From: an uncultured Burkholderiales bacterium
Lineage (GTDB): Bacteria > Pseudomonadota > Gammaproteobacteria > Burkholderiales > Thiobacillaceae
NCBI GenBank assembly: GCA_937925755.1
Contig: CALAMX010000148.1
Span: forward strand, 1 to 15,610
DNA: 15,610 nucleotides
Direction of reading: 5' to 3'
Shown here: positions 15,155-15,610 of the stretch, piece by piece
Numbering within the stretch: position 1 is the stretch's first letter
Layout: the number at the start of each line of letters is the position of its first letter
Translations under genes and position numbers: made by a program
Notes under the pieces: generated by a model
The model's input: the letters and a program-made list of their open reading frames with translations, nothing else
Told to the model about the DNA's origin: nothing
Databases searched by the model: none

Positions 15155-15171
15155 AGGAAGCTCTGCATGAC
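15155..15171 (+). repeat. Third, short copy of the inverted-repeat end
   Basis: AGGAAGCTCTGCATGAC matches the reverse complement of 15498-15514 with one mismatch. It also shares GCTCTGCATGAC exactly with the left arm (15030-15041). Paired with the right arm it would bound a shorter segment of about 360 bases holding the whole hairpin array. Confidence 0.7.
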
Positions 15172-15205
15172 TGGCTGCGCGGGCGCATCGCTGCCTTGCG
15201 CGGTG

Positions 15206-15420
15206 TTGGCTCCGGCCGTTCGGCTTCGCCTCGCTTAACTTCGGTTTCGCCGAAGTTAGCCTACGCCGAAACTTCGTTGTGGCTCCGGCCGCTCGGCTTC
15301 GCCTCGCTTAACGTTCGCTGCGCTCACGTTAGCCTGCGCCGAAACTACGTTTTGGCTCCGGCCGCCGCTTCGCGGCTTAACATGCGCTACGCGCATGTTA
15401 GCCTACGCCGAAACTTTGTT
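15206..15420 (+). repeat. Three tandem double-hairpin units (73, 73 and 69 bases)
   Basis: Units run 15206-15278, 15279-15351 and 15352-15420. Each reads (T/G)TGGCTCCGGCCG, a short GC hairpin around TTC, CTTAAC, a main hairpin, GTTAGCCT(A/G)CGCCGAAACT and a final GTT. The main stem differs between units yet still pairs. Unit 1 has TAACTTCGG/CCGAAGTTA (15236-15258, nine pairs). Unit 3 has TAACATGCGC/GCGCATGTTA (15378-15400, ten pairs). Unit 2 has TAACGT/ACGTTA (15309-15331) with a partly mismatched top. A degenerate fourth start (TGCGCTCCCTCGCC) follows unit 3. Confidence 0.88.
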
Positions 15421-15441
15421 TGCGCTCCCTCGCCTAGCCTC

Positions 15442-15509
15442 ATGTGATGTCTCGCGGCTCGCGCTCCGGGCGCGCGGCGTTCAATCCCGCTCGCCGGGTT
15501 ATGCAGAGC
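15442..15509 (-). repeat. Right arm of approximately 70-base inverted repeat
   Basis: This is the reverse complement partner of 15030-15099. It ends 11 bases after the stop codon of the right-hand truncated gene. The reverse-strand end reads AGGAAGCTCTGCATAACC, so it matches the short internal copy at 15155 slightly further out than the left arm does. Confidence 0.75.
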
Positions 15510-15520
15510 TTCCTAAGGCC

Positions 15521-15610
15521 TCAATTGGCCATACTCGGCTCTGGGGGTGGCAGGGCGATCTGGTTGTCCTTGCTGAACTGGTAGTCGCGGAAGACGTGCT
15601 CCGCGCTGAG
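15521..15610 (-). CDS. C-terminal end of an unidentified protein (truncated by window edge)
   Basis: The minus strand is open from the window edge to TGA at 15523-15521. It encodes 29 residues beginning LSAEHVFRDYQFSKDN and ending PPPEPSMAN. Normal codon use, the aromatic/charged mix and a proline-rich tail suggest a genuine protein end. The family cannot be recognised from so little. The repeat element begins just downstream of its stop, so the inverted repeats could act as its transcript end. Confidence 0.55.
   Translation of the reverse strand, partial: LSAEHVFRDYQFSKDNQIALPPPEPSMAN

Larger units (their letters stand above)
15030..15509. mobile_element. Putative non-autonomous inverted-repeat element (MITE/BIME-like)
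   Basis: This 480-base segment is bounded by imperfect inverted repeats (15030-15099 and 15442-15509) and contains a hairpin array but no transposase. It fills most of the 585-base gap (14936-15520) between the diguanylate cyclase start and the right-hand truncated gene. In 14936-15029 I see nothing convincing beyond the cyclase's untranslated leader. Outer ends GCTCTGCAT(G/A)ACCC loosely recall ends of IS5-type elements, but this is from memory. No matching target-site duplication is visible at the outer ends. The element may be old, or it may instead be a mosaic of interspersed repeats. Confidence 0.45.

Noticed and set aside
15234..15400. CTTAAC...GTTAGCC pairs resembling integron attC core sites
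   Set aside because: The spacing is far too short (about 25-30 bases), the core would need a purine where C occurs, and no integrase or cassette genes are present.
15142..15447. 101-aa open frame with internally repeated peptide (e.g. AHVSLRRN)
   Set aside because: It runs through the hairpin array. The frame shifts between unit 1 and unit 2 (73-base period), there is no ribosome site, and the peptide repeat is a by-product of the DNA repeat.
15470..15500. GGGATTGAAC-like stretch resembling a CRISPR repeat end
   Set aside because: There are only two diverged, inverted copies, no regular spacers and no cas genes.

Overview
The window is GC-rich chromosomal DNA, most likely from a betaproteobacterium. 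The evidence is gene content: a BPSS1780-type membrane protein and a DUF2782 protein lie beside polA, together with hslU, a DUF4426 protein, a SafE-type membrane protein and a haem c protein. Rhodocyclales- or Thiobacillus-like organisms would fit, but the genus cannot be fixed from the sequence alone. Most of the window is ordinary, densely packed housekeeping DNA. No complete transposase, integrase or phage gene is visible.

Layout. Positions 1-1975 (+) hold the tail of an unidentified gene, then a tightly coupled trio: a small AF1514-like protein, an unknown 141-aa protein and a polysaccharide pyruvyl transferase family protein. Positions 2142-2861 (+) hold a secreted YceI-family protein with its own promoter-like sequence. 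Positions 7492-2877 (-) form a probable operon: hslU without hslV beside it, a 621-aa helical-repeat protein, and a membrane-anchored protein of unknown function. Divergent from hslU, at 7615-8046 (+), is a secreted DUF4426 protein. Positions 11196-8058 (-) carry a LOG-family (TIGR00730) enzyme, a DUF2782 protein followed by a strong hairpin terminator, and then a coupled membrane and haem set: BPSS1780 protein, diheme c-type cytochrome and SafE-family protein. polA (11211-13940, +) starts only 14 bases from the divergent LOG gene and uses a TTG start. A response regulator-GGDEF diguanylate cyclase (14935-13973, -) converges on polA.

The least ordinary stretch is the 585-base gap 14936-15520, between the diguanylate cyclase start and the end of another truncated minus-strand gene. 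It holds three tandem units of 69-73 bases. Each has two hairpins, and the main stem differs between units while still pairing. The array is bracketed by an approximately 70-base imperfect inverted repeat (15030-15099 and 15442-15509). A third short copy of the repeat end and an inverted copy of the unit tail lie inside. A perfect CRP-type palindrome (TGTGA-N6-TCACA) lies in the left arm. I read the whole as a non-autonomous, MITE- or BIME-like repeat element. I did not find a new multi-gene defence or metabolic system. The best candidates for new biology are this repeat element, the membrane-anchored protein at 2877-4169, and the small-protein/pyruvyl transferase trio.
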